A stretch of 64,000 nt of DNA from Flexithrix dorotheae DSM 6795 (GTDB taxonomy: Bacteria > Bacteroidota > Bacteroidia > Cytophagales > Flammeovirgaceae): NCBI RefSeq assembly GCF_000379765.1, contig NZ_KB903449.1, positions 35,655 to 99,654 of the forward strand. Reading direction: 5' to 3'. The position numbers and the translations under genes are program-made. Shown piece after piece: positions 51,056-59,872 of the stretch; position 1 is the first letter of the stretch, and each line of letters opens with the position of its first letter. A model generated the notes under the pieces. The model saw only the letters and a list, made by a program, of their open reading frames with translations. It was not told the origin of the DNA and did not search any database.

Positions 51056-51640
51056 ATGGAGGCTAATTTTGAAATACTTTTTGACTATATAAGTTTGCTG
51101 ATAGATATTCCTCCGATTGATCAGGAAATATGCCGAAAGTATTTTAAGCCTGCTTTCGTTACGAAAGATACCATAATTGAGCCCTCAGGAAAAGTGCCAG
51201 AATATCATAACTTTATTGTTTCTGGTTATATGCGAAATTTTTATTTAGACGAAAATGGTCAGGAAATTACTACTGATATCAATGATGGACCCCGATTCTT
51301 CACTTCCTATGATCATTTTATTAATAAAACACCATCAAATGAAAATTTACATTGCATTACCGATTGTGAACTACTCCGAATTAAAAGAAACGATGTGGAT
51401 ATTACTGCAAAACTGGGCGTAACACAAAGGGATTACACCATACAAATTTTACAACAGCAACTGGAAATTAACAAACAACGAGCTGTGGACCTTACTACCC
51501 TTTCGGCTGAACAACGGTATTTGAAACTGCAAAAAAACCATCCTACTATCATTCAAAACGTTCCTTTAAAATATATAGCTTCTTATTTAGGAATCAATCC
51601 AGGTAGTTTGAGCCGAATTAGAAAGGATTTGAGCCGATGA
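51056..51640 (+). CDS. Crp/Fnr-family transcriptional regulator
   Basis: 194 residues. The N-terminal cyclic-nucleotide-binding-like beta barrel covers roughly residues 20-115 ('CRKYFKPAFVTKDTIIEPSGKVPEYHNFIVSGYMRNFYLDENGQEIT', 'RFFTSYDHFI'). The C-terminal winged helix ends 'RYLKLQKNHPTIIQNVPLKYIASYLGINPGSLSRIRKDL', with 'IASYLGINPGSLSRIRK' as the recognition helix-turn-helix. The barrel lacks the phosphate-binding Arg-Ser pair of cAMP-dependent Crp, as is usual for this large Bacteroidota group, so the ligand is unknown. It may control the flanking esterase and DUF2306 genes. Confidence 0.93.
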   Translation: MEANFEILFDYISLLIDIPPIDQEICRKYFKPAFVTKDTIIEPSGKVPEYHNFIVSGYMRNFYLDENGQEITTDINDGPRFFTSYDHFINKTPSNENLHCITDCELLRIKRNDVDITAKLGVTQRDYTIQILQQQLEINKQRAVDLTTLSAEQRYLKLQKNHPTIIQNVPLKYIASYLGINPGSLSRIRKDLSR

Positions 51641-51692
51641 AGACAATCTTAATTTCTTCACATTTGTGAAGTAGTTTAGATCATATAAACTT

Positions 51693-51700
51693 TAGGTTTG
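51693..51700 (+). promoter_or_regulatory. Putative -7 promoter element before the DUF2306 gene
   Basis: TAGGTTTG matches the Bacteroidota -7 consensus TAnnTTTG, 22 bases before the ATG at 51723. The nearest TTTG upstream (51663) is 26 bases away, longer than usual, so the -33 element is uncertain. Confidence 0.4.
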
Positions 51701-51722
51701 TATATCATCAAAAATTATTTAG

Positions 51723-52535
51723 ATGGAATCTACAATCCTAATTTCGAAAACTGAAAACTCAAAATTTCTTAAAATATCTGTCAACATTTGGTTTACTGTT
51801 GTGGTATTCGGACAGTTCCTTTTTGCGCTTTACATTCTTGGGCTTTATGGTGTGAGTGGTATTGCGGGTGACTTCGAGCGGTGGAATGAAGCTAGTGCTC
51901 ACGGTTATGTTGAAAAAGACATTTTAGGGAACATTGTTTTTGGCATACACATAGCCTTAGCAGCTATAATTACTATTGGGGGCCCACTCCAGCTTATAAA
52001 AAAAGTGCGTTCCAGGTTCCCAAAGTTTCATAGGATAAATGGTCGTATTTATATAGGTACAGCTTTTTTGATAAGTATTGCCGGTTTATATCTGACATGG
52101 ATTCGAGATGCTGTTGGCGGATTGCCGGGGGGTATCTTTATCACCATTAATGGAGTCCTGATTATTGTATGTGCTTTCTACACGGCAAAATTTGCCATTG
52201 AAAGAAACCTTAAGGTTCATAGAAAATGGGCAATATGTTTATTCCTGGCGATGAGTGGGGTTTGGTTTTTTAGGGTGTTTTTAATGTTGTGGCTCACTAT
52301 TCATCAGGCCCCTGTAGGTTTTGATATGAATACATTTCAAGGTCCTGCTCTTAATATGTTATATACTTTTAGTTATATCTTGCCCGTCATATTGGCAACT
52401 TTTTACTTTAAAGCGAAACAATCTCAATCAGGTAAGCCAAGACTTATAATATCTATTTTCATTTTAATTCTCACCTGCTGTATAGCTGTAGGTACCTTTT
52501 CGGCTACAATGGGTATGTGGTTGCCAAGACTTTGA
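51723..52535 (+). CDS. DUF2306-family multi-span membrane protein
   Basis: 270 residues with seven or so predicted spans. 'FHRINGRIYIGTAFLISIAGLYLTW' and 'LKVHRKWAICLFLAMSGVWFFRVFLMLW' are the characteristic DUF2306 blocks, with conserved His residues ('FGIHIALAAIITIGGPLQLI', 'FHRINGR', 'VHRKW') that may bind heme or metal. The family resembles cytochrome-b561-like and ferric-reductase-like membrane proteins, but no activity is established. It lies 82 bases after the Crp-family gene and has its own candidate -7 promoter element, so it may be that regulator's target. Confidence 0.8.
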   Translation: MESTILISKTENSKFLKISVNIWFTVVVFGQFLFALYILGLYGVSGIAGDFERWNEASAHGYVEKDILGNIVFGIHIALAAIITIGGPLQLIKKVRSRFPKFHRINGRIYIGTAFLISIAGLYLTWIRDAVGGLPGGIFITINGVLIIVCAFYTAKFAIERNLKVHRKWAICLFLAMSGVWFFRVFLMLWLTIHQAPVGFDMNTFQGPALNMLYTFSYILPVILATFYFKAKQSQSGKPRLIISIFILILTCCIAVGTFSATMGMWLPRL

Positions 52536-52778
52536 ATTATTGAAAAATTTCTTTTAATGCTTTACGGACCCTAATTGCTTTTCCATTTGTTTGTGGGAAC
52601 AATTTAGGATGGAATCCTGCTCAACACGTAGAAAAATTTAGAGTTAAGAAAAGATACAAGCATAAGGGAAAAGTCCAATTATTGGTTGGAGGACCATTGG
52701 CAAATCCAAATTTGTGTCACCCTAAATGTCAGCCCAATAGCCTTGTTAAATTCATAGAATCCCATGGCCGCATTCAGG

Positions 52779-55133
52779 TCAACCTTCAGATTGTAAAGAG
52801 TCAATTGGATTTGATGTGGCCACGCTAATGGATTGATATCCCACAGAAAATATGGTCACCAGTAGCATAAAGCATCCTGTTAATGCATATGTGGCGAAAC
52901 TTATTTCTGTATGATAAAAATAACCAGCCATGAATTGATTGGTGAATAACCAGGCGATTGGATAACCAATAAATAAACTCACAAATACAAGGTATGCAAA
53001 GTCACTGCAGACCATAAAGGTTAAGTTTCCAATTGAAGCGCCCAATACTTTCCTTATCCCGATTTCTTTCTTTCTTCTTTCTGCTGTAAATGAGGCCAGA
53101 CCAAATAACCCCAAACATGAAATCAGGATGGCTATGAAAGTAAAACTTAAAGAGAGTTTCCCGATAACCCTTTCAGTTTGGTATTCCATATTAAAAACAT
53201 CATCGAGAAAAGTATACTCAAATGGATAATCGGGGTTATGTTTCCTGAAAACACTTTTTATTTGGGCGACCTGCTTAGTTATTGGAGCCTGTCCCGATAA
53301 CTTGATGAAGTAATGTGCACCAATATTTTCAGAATACATAAAAATCATAGGTTCTATTCCGAACTTGAGATTATCATTATGAAAATCTTCAGTAATACCC
53401 ACAATTCGCCCTTTTCCATTCCACATTTCCAATTCTGAACCGACTGCATCTTCTAAACTTAATCCCATCACTTCAGCCGCCTTTTTGTTTATAATATAAT
53501 TGGACGCATCCTGATCTTCAATGAAATTTCGCCCTTTTTGTAGTTTAATATTAAGCGTGGGAATAAATGCTTGGTCACACCGATAAATTTTAAATCTAAT
53601 AGAGGAGTTTTCAACTTTGCCAGGCCAAATGGGATCGGTAGTAGTGATAGGGACTGTAAAAATATTATTTCCACCAAAAGCAATGTGCTTAACATTAGGA
53701 AGCTGTAATAAATCATTCTTGATCACTTCATAATTATTAATTATTCCCTCATTTTGGTCAAGAACCATAACATTGTCTTTGTCAAATCCAAGATTCCTGT
53801 TGCCGATATAGGTTATTTGTTTGTACAAAGCAATGCTTCCAATTACAAGTATTACTGAGGTGGCAAACTGAACGACAATAAGCGTTTTACGTAATTTACT
53901 ACCTGTAAGGCCTGACTGGTGATCCCCCTTCAATACCTTCACAGGGTTAAATCTTGATAAAACATAGGAGGGATAACTTCCTGCCAGCAATCCACAAATT
54001 AAGGTAATGATAAAGGCTCCTGAAAGGAATATGGGATGGGTAAAGTCTAATTGAATGGATTTGCCGGTAATATCATTAAAGAAAGGAAGCAACAATTGCA
54101 CAAAGGATAAGGCGAACAAAAGTGCAATAAATGATAAAAGCACTGATTCTGTAATAAACTGTATTATCAATCCTGTTTTTTGAGCACCAATTGATTTTCT
54201 GATACCCACTTCTCTACTTCGACTGGCTGATCGGGCTGTGGAGAGGTTCATGAAATTAATACAAGCCATTATGAGAATAAGGATGGCAATTCCCACAAAC
54301 AGATAAATCTGTTGAATTCGTCCACCTACATTTATTCCATTTTCAAAATCTGAATATAGCCTTGACTTTTGGAATTGGAAAAGAAAAGGCGTTGTGGTAC
54401 ATTCAGGACAGTTCTTTTTAATGAGATTTGAAAATTTAGGGTTTGCCTCCTTACTATCGGTATTCAGCATAACCACTGTCCGATTACCACCACTACCCCA
54501 ATTTTGGGTCCAGGGATTTTCTTTTACAAAAAGCTCAAAAGGAATAATAAATTCAAATTGAAGGCTTGAATTCTTAGGGATATCTGCAAAGACGCTCGAA
54601 ATAGTGAGATCGTGCACATTACCGATTGACAGTGTTTTACCCAGAGGATTCTCTTGTGGGAATAACTTTTTGGCCAATTTCTGAGAAATAGCTATGGAAT
54701 TAATATCAGAGATGGGTTTGGCAGGGTTACCCCTTACAATGGGAAAACTAAATATATGAAATAAACTGGGGTCAGCATATAATCCGGTCTCGTTGAAACT
54801 GCTGGTTTCATACTGAATTAACATCCTGGTATCATAGCTATATTGAGCGGCCATTTCCACTTCTGGAATCTCACTTTCTATAACTTCTTTCAATTTAGCC
54901 GGTGTTGCAGGAAACGTTTCGATTCTACCATCAGGGTAAGAATTATTGATTAGAACACTGAAAATGCGATCGGAATTTTCATGAAATCGGTCGTATGATA
55001 ATTCATCTGTTACCCAAAGAAGTATGAAAATACTTGCAGTAATTCCTACGGCTAATCCAAGGATATTAATGAAAGTGTATAACTTGTGTCGAAGGATATT
55101 TCGGAGCGAGGTTTTTAGATAGTTTTTTATCAT
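52779..55133 (-). CDS. MacB/FtsX-type ABC transporter permease
   Basis: 784 residues from the ATG at 55133, which gives 'MIKNYLKTSLRNILRHKLYTFINILGLAVGITASIFILLWV', the standard cytoplasmic helix and first span. A large periplasmic MacB-PCD domain follows ('SYDRFHENSDRIFSVLINNSYPDG'), then FtsX spans ('LFVGIAILILIMACINFMNLSTARSASRSREVGIRKSIGAQ'), a second periplasmic domain and a second FtsX unit ('FTFIAILISCLGLFGLASFTAERRKKEIGIRKVLGAS'). No ATPase gene is adjacent, as is common for this expanded Bacteroidota group. Such proteins act in macrolide/peptide efflux or envelope mechanotransmission. No link to the neighbouring genes is visible. Confidence 0.93.
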   Translation of the reverse strand: MIKNYLKTSLRNILRHKLYTFINILGLAVGITASIFILLWVTDELSYDRFHENSDRIFSVLINNSYPDGRIETFPATPAKLKEVIESEIPEVEMAAQYSYDTRMLIQYETSSFNETGLYADPSLFHIFSFPIVRGNPAKPISDINSIAISQKLAKKLFPQENPLGKTLSIGNVHDLTISSVFADIPKNSSLQFEFIIPFELFVKENPWTQNWGSGGNRTVVMLNTDSKEANPKFSNLIKKNCPECTTTPFLFQFQKSRLYSDFENGINVGGRIQQIYLFVGIAILILIMACINFMNLSTARSASRSREVGIRKSIGAQKTGLIIQFITESVLLSFIALLFALSFVQLLLPFFNDITGKSIQLDFTHPIFLSGAFIITLICGLLAGSYPSYVLSRFNPVKVLKGDHQSGLTGSKLRKTLIVVQFATSVILVIGSIALYKQITYIGNRNLGFDKDNVMVLDQNEGIINNYEVIKNDLLQLPNVKHIAFGGNNIFTVPITTTDPIWPGKVENSSIRFKIYRCDQAFIPTLNIKLQKGRNFIEDQDASNYIINKKAAEVMGLSLEDAVGSELEMWNGKGRIVGITEDFHNDNLKFGIEPMIFMYSENIGAHYFIKLSGQAPITKQVAQIKSVFRKHNPDYPFEYTFLDDVFNMEYQTERVIGKLSLSFTFIAILISCLGLFGLASFTAERRKKEIGIRKVLGASIGNLTFMVCSDFAYLVFVSLFIGYPIAWLFTNQFMAGYFYHTEISFATYALTGCFMLLVTIFSVGYQSISVATSNPIDSLQSEG

Positions 55134-55145
55134 AAAACAGTTCAA

Positions 55146-55540
55146 AAAAATTTTTACAGGCTTAGGGAAACGGAAGAGATAATTGTTGTTCTAAAATCTT
55201 CCAATTTTGTTCAACTTGTTCTCCAAACAAAACAATCAGGCTATGAATGAAAACCAGTTATAATTACTAAGGTAATAAATTTTAATGCAATCCGATGCTT
55301 TTCATTGTTATAAGGTGTTTTTGATCGGTCTTTGAGTTTCACAAATGATTTGCTATCAATTTAGCAGAGTAGGGGAGGGAGGAGATGAGCAATTAATTAA
55401 AGTGCTCTAGAAGTGAATTATAAAAAAAGAAATATCATTTGAATTTAAGGACTGTGGAAGGTGGCCTCCTGTTAACCTAACAGAAGGCCTTTGAATTAAT
55501 CATTGCTTCCACATGGCTATGTTATAGCCTCTATCCGGAA
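55146..55540. other. Non-coding stretch with a hairpin
   Basis: About 390 bases between two minus-strand genes. It holds the hairpin at 55463-55489 and presumably the promoter of the permease gene. Nothing else stands out. Confidence 0.5.
55463..55489 (-). terminator. Hairpin downstream of the T9SS dehydrogenase-like gene
   Basis: 12-bp arms with one mismatch (55463-55474 and 55478-55489) around a 3-base loop, about 50 bases past the stop codon of the minus-strand gene. There is no strong T-run on that strand, so termination is likely but not certain. Confidence 0.5.
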
Positions 55541-58500
55541 TTATTGAACTAGAATTTTTGAGTTATTTAATAATTGCTGGTTTTTAGTTACTCTGGCAAA
55601 ATAAATACCTTTTACAGCTCCCTTTTCTTGCAGGTTTATTTTAGTTTGTTGTGGTCCGGTATAACTGCCAAAGAAAAACTGTTGTCCAATAGCGTTGTAA
55701 ATTGTAATTTCAATTTGGTCAAATTCCAACACGTTCAGATTGAGAAAAAATTCCCCTGAACTTGGGTTGGGGTAGATTACCACTTCTTCCTGGAATAAAT
55801 TTCCTTCTTCTTTTGAAGCTACAAACCTGGCACTTGAACTGCCGTTACTAAAGGAGAAACTAATGGTAAAATTTCCTATTTCACTTCCATTTGCACCTGA
55901 TTGATTATAGGCTTTTATGGACAAATTATAATTAAAACCACTCTTAGGAGCAGATGGCGACCAAGGATTGTAATTACCTGCATTATCTCCAAATAATGCA
56001 TAAGGTGCAGCACTTTCTATTTTCTGATGATCTGTTCCGCCACCGGATCCTTTTAACTCAAATTTTAGGCTACCAATACCAGTTGAATTTGTATTTGCCC
56101 GGATATTGAGTTGTTGAGATGGCAAAACATTTAAGTTAATCACGGCATTTTGCGCAATAGGGTCAAAACCTGCGATGGGTTGGTTATTCGCAGCATTTAT
56201 CAGGGAAACTCCCTGAATTACTCCACCATCTGTACTTTGGTTTTGGCTTGTAAAGGAAATTTTGATGGCATAAGCACCAATGATATTTCCCTTTGCTCCC
56301 GCCTGGTCATAGGCATTAACCAGTAAATCATACTGGTGGCCTGCGGCTGGTTTTTGAGGAAGCCAGGGATGGAAATTTCCTGCATTATCCCCAAATAAAG
56401 CATATGGTGCATTACTTTCAATTTGGGTATGGTTTAATCCTCCATTAAAACCCGACAGATTAAATTTGATACTGCCTACACTTCTTGCCGTGTTGGCCCT
56501 TATGCTGATATTTTGACTAGGAAGTGTTTGCAAATTGATAACTGCATTCGTAGCAATAGGATCATATCCCGAAACTGGCTGATTGTTTATGGTATTTATT
56601 AAGGTTAGACTTTGAATTACTTCTCCACCAGATGGACTGGATTTTACTGTAACCAGCATTTCATCGAACGCGGATACATTTTCATCATCTTTTACAGTAA
56701 GGCGGAATTTATAAACGCCTTCAATCAAACTACCAACAATAAGGGTACTGGCATTTTTACCAGTAAGTGTGGCTAAACCAGGTCCTGATTCCTGAGTCCA
56801 GTTAAAGCTAACAAGGCCTCCGTCCGGATCACTTCCATTTCCAACAATGGATACAGAGTTCTGAGGAAGAAATACCGTTTTATCTATTCCAGCATTTGCA
56901 ATTGGATCGCTCTTTTCTGTACTTCCCAGGTTTATGAGTTCTAAATAATCTATGAAACCCCAACTGCTATTGGCCATTATTTCAAGCGAGTGAGCTCCCT
57001 GACTTAAGTGAACCTCTGGGGATGACATAATACCCAGATAAATGCCTCCCAGTTCACCTGAAAAACTGGAAATTGTACTCTCAATTCCGGTAAAGGTGAT
57101 GGAATTACCGTCCAGGTTAAAGCTATATCCACCAGGCCAGTAAGCCTTATTATTTCCATTATAGCCTGATCGTAAACGTACCTTTAGTTGATATTTGGAG
57201 GCGGTCGAAATGTTAAAACTCAAACCCACCTTGTCATTTTTATCAAATATCGAAACACCCGATTGCTTACTTAAAATGCTGGCATAGACTTTACCTATGG
57301 GATTATTTCCCATATCTGTCTTTTTTTGAAAAACATCTTCAGCTTCTATAAAAGAAGCGACCGGTAAGCTAGTTTCTTCAAAATATGCTGTAAGTTTCGT
57401 ATGGCTTGATGGTATGGATATATTATGGGTTTTTGCGCCATTGTCAGACCAGCTTACAAATTGATAATTTTTCCCATTTAAAACCTGGGGAGATGCCACA
57501 TTAACCTGACTTTCAAAACCAACTAATTCATCCAAAACAAATGGAGTGGACTTTGGTAAACCATCTAAATTAACCTGCAAGCCAACAGGCACTGTTTCAA
57601 ATGACACATTGCTTTTTTGAGGGTAAAGTGTATCGGCTTCCGAAGTGGTTAAATTTTCACTGTCCTTTACGGTAAGTACTATAATATACCCGGTGGAGCT
57701 TTGAAAACTATGCCCACTTTTAGGAATGGTAAATTCCCCTTTTTTCCCAGCATAACTATTGATAAAAGGATGAGTATGATCATTATGAAGAAATAAAACC
57801 TGCCAGATATAATTACTTTCGGATAAAGGACCATCATCTGTGGCAGTGCCCTCAAATACTATTTTTTGCCCTGCTATAAATTTACTCTTATTTACAGGAG
57901 AAGTAATTTTAACTATAGGAGGCTGCCCGGTTTTTATGGTTATCTCCTCAGATTGCACGGTTATACCGGGTACACTTACGCTAAATCTTGCTTTATAGGT
58001 ACCTGATTTAGAGTAAATATGAGTAGCTACAAGTGAATTCGCATTCGTTCCATCCCCAAAATCCCATTTATAGGTTAAAGCTGCACTTCCCGAATAAGAT
58101 ACTTCTCCGGTAAATTTTACCGTAAGCGGAGCTTTTCCGGTAGTTTTATCTGCAATTGCCTTGGTAATAATAGGAGAGACATTTCCTTTGGTATAGTAGA
58201 TTTTGCGAAATTCTCCTGTATTGACACTGTTTCTGTTAAACATTAAGTAAAAGATTTCTCCTCTAGGTCCTTGCTCTATGTCAACCATTCCAAAAGTGCC
58301 TTTAGGGGAAAGAAATTCTTTAGCCCTGTTCTCTCCAGTCCCTGCGGCAGTAATATTCAGATTATTATCCATCTCCAAATACCTGATCCAGCTTTGAGCA
58401 TAATCTGCAAAAAAATAGACACCTTGAAAATTTGAGGGATAATTTCCCCCTCTATAGACAAATCCCCCGGTAATTGAATTACCCCTGTTGGGAATATGTT

Positions 58501-59419
58501 TGTAAGCAAATACTGGGTCTACATATTTGGGATCAGTACAGTTGCCATTGCTGTCTCTGTTTGCATCACCACAGTGAGGCCAGCCGTAATTAGCGCCTTT
58601 AATGCCATACCTTATATTTTCCCAGGATTTTGAATGGTCGTTGCCTCCAACTTCTCCCATTACAAACTTTTTGCTAACCTTATCGAAATGACCTTTAAAT
58701 GGGTTTCTCAATCCCCAGGCATAAATCTCTTTCAGTTCCCCATTGGGTCCTGTAGAAGCACCTCCATTGTAAAATGGGTTGTCAGTGGGAACACTTCCAT
58801 CCTTATTTATCCTTAATAATTTGCCATTATATCTTTTTAAATCCTGTGCCTTGTCCTGTTCAAGTAAATCACCAATTACCAAAAATATCTTGCCATCATC
58901 GGAAATATCCATAGCTCCTCCAATGTGGTAGATATGCACGGCCAAATTGAGATAATTTGTGGCTGTTTGCCAAACGATAAATTCACTAGACAAAGAAGCA
59001 GTACTACCCGAAGAGGTAAACCGGGAAAGGCGTAGCCTTCCATCCGCAGTAGAATAATAAACATACAAGTATTTATTGGAGGAAAAACTCGGGTCAATGG
59101 CCATGGTTAACAAGCCTCTTTCAAACTGTGCATTGATGTTTTGAAGCTTTAAAAATAAGGAAAGCTTTGGGGAGGTTGTATAAGGATCTATAAAATATAT
59201 TTCCCCATTTTTTTGGGAAATCAGCGCTTTGCCATCGGGTAAAAATTTGATGTCTGTAGGTTGTTCTAATCCCGATGTAACCAATTCATCCTTAAAATCA
59301 CTGCTAGGCAAAAAAGCGTTTATTTTTGCTTCTTTTTTATCCGGAATATTTTCAAAGGAATACAATTCCAGGGTACTTAATCCCACTAGAATAACAGGTA
59401 AAAGTAGTAGTTTAAACAT
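55541..59419 (-). CDS. T9SS-secreted multidomain protein with PQQ-type sugar dehydrogenase domain
   Basis: 1292 residues with a signal peptide. Residues ~35-410 are a soluble glucose/sorbosone-dehydrogenase-type propeller ('LEQPTDIKFLPDGKALISQKNGEIYFID', 'GLLTMAIDPSFSSNKYLYVYYS', 'YNGKLLRINKDGSVPTDNPFY', 'IYAWGLRNPFKGHFD', 'GANYGWPHCGD'). Then come a PKD domain (~415-500, 'YKWDFGDGTNANSLVATHIYSKSGTYKARF'), further Ig-like modules, a CBM6-like domain (~690-830, 'SFIEAEDVF...SWGFIDYLELI') and a second PKD-like module. Two tandem ~120-residue repeats follow (~930-1190), both with 'NNQP' and 'DPIA.NAVINL'. The type IX sorting tail starts near 'VVIYPNPSSGEFFLNL'. It is exported to the cell surface or medium, where it may oxidise sugars or serve as an adhesin. 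No PQQ synthesis genes are in the window. Confidence 0.88.
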   Translation of the reverse strand: MFKLLLLPVILVGLSTLELYSFENIPDKKEAKINAFLPSSDFKDELVTSGLEQPTDIKFLPDGKALISQKNGEIYFIDPYTTSPKLSLFLKLQNINAQFERGLLTMAIDPSFSSNKYLYVYYSTADGRLRLSRFTSSGSTASLSSEFIVWQTATNYLNLAVHIYHIGGAMDISDDGKIFLVIGDLLEQDKAQDLKRYNGKLLRINKDGSVPTDNPFYNGGASTGPNGELKEIYAWGLRNPFKGHFDKVSKKFVMGEVGGNDHSKSWENIRYGIKGANYGWPHCGDANRDSNGNCTDPKYVDPVFAYKHIPNRGNSITGGFVYRGGNYPSNFQGVYFFADYAQSWIRYLEMDNNLNITAAGTGENRAKEFLSPKGTFGMVDIEQGPRGEIFYLMFNRNSVNTGEFRKIYYTKGNVSPIITKAIADKTTGKAPLTVKFTGEVSYSGSAALTYKWDFGDGTNANSLVATHIYSKSGTYKARFSVSVPGITVQSEEITIKTGQPPIVKITSPVNKSKFIAGQKIVFEGTATDDGPLSESNYIWQVLFLHNDHTHPFINSYAGKKGEFTIPKSGHSFQSSTGYIIVLTVKDSENLTTSEADTLYPQKSNVSFETVPVGLQVNLDGLPKSTPFVLDELVGFESQVNVASPQVLNGKNYQFVSWSDNGAKTHNISIPSSHTKLTAYFEETSLPVASFIEAEDVFQKKTDMGNNPIGKVYASILSKQSGVSIFDKNDKVGLSFNISTASKYQLKVRLRSGYNGNNKAYWPGGYSFNLDGNSITFTGIESTISSFSGELGGIYLGIMSSPEVHLSQGAHSLEIMANSSWGFIDYLELINLGSTEKSDPIANAGIDKTVFLPQNSVSIVGNGSDPDGGLVSFNWTQESGPGLATLTGKNASTLIVGSLIEGVYKFRLTVKDDENVSAFDEMLVTVKSSPSGGEVIQSLTLINTINNQPVSGYDPIATNAVINLQTLPSQNISIRANTARSVGSIKFNLSGFNGGLNHTQIESNAPYALFGDNAGNFHPWLPQKPAAGHQYDLLVNAYDQAGAKGNIIGAYAIKISFTSQNQSTDGGVIQGVSLINAANNQPIAGFDPIAQNAVINLNVLPSQQLNIRANTNSTGIGSLKFELKGSGGGTDHQKIESAAPYALFGDNAGNYNPWSPSAPKSGFNYNLSIKAYNQSGANGSEIGNFTISFSFSNGSSSARFVASKEEGNLFQEEVVIYPNPSSGEFFLNLNVLEFDQIEITIYNAIGQQFFFGSYTGPQQTKINLQEKGAVKGIYFARVTKNQQLLNNSKILVQ

Positions 59420-59872
59420 TTCAGGAAATAAGTTTTGTAAACAGGTAATTAAAGGCGAAGTCTATTATATAGCCAGTTTAATTTTAGCCAGTTTTAACAA
59501 GGGATATTACTGGTTTTCCTCTATTTTATACTCATTTTTGTATGTAAAAATATGACGGTAAACAATGGTTAAGTCACTAAATACCAGACAGTTTATTTTT
59601 TAAAAATCTATTAGTTAGTAGAAAGAGCAGGGCTGGAAATTAAACTTGTTTTATTTCCTTTTAAATAAAAAAATTCCTCCTGTCAAATATTTAAATTAGC
59701 TTTGATTAGGAAGTCGTCTAAAAGTGACCATTTTCTAGTAGCTAATGCCCGGTTTCTTTTCTAAAGAGATTTTAGACATTAATTACAAAATGGTTAAAAC
59801 TTTGGTGAACTTCAGGTGAGGGGTGGAATAAGTAGCAGAACATCACAAATATCATTTTTTAAACTTTTTTTA
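59420..59872. other. Divergent intergenic region
   Basis: About 450 bases between the T9SS protein gene and the antiporter gene; must contain both promoters. I could not identify a convincing promoter pair, ORF or repeat. Confidence 0.5.
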
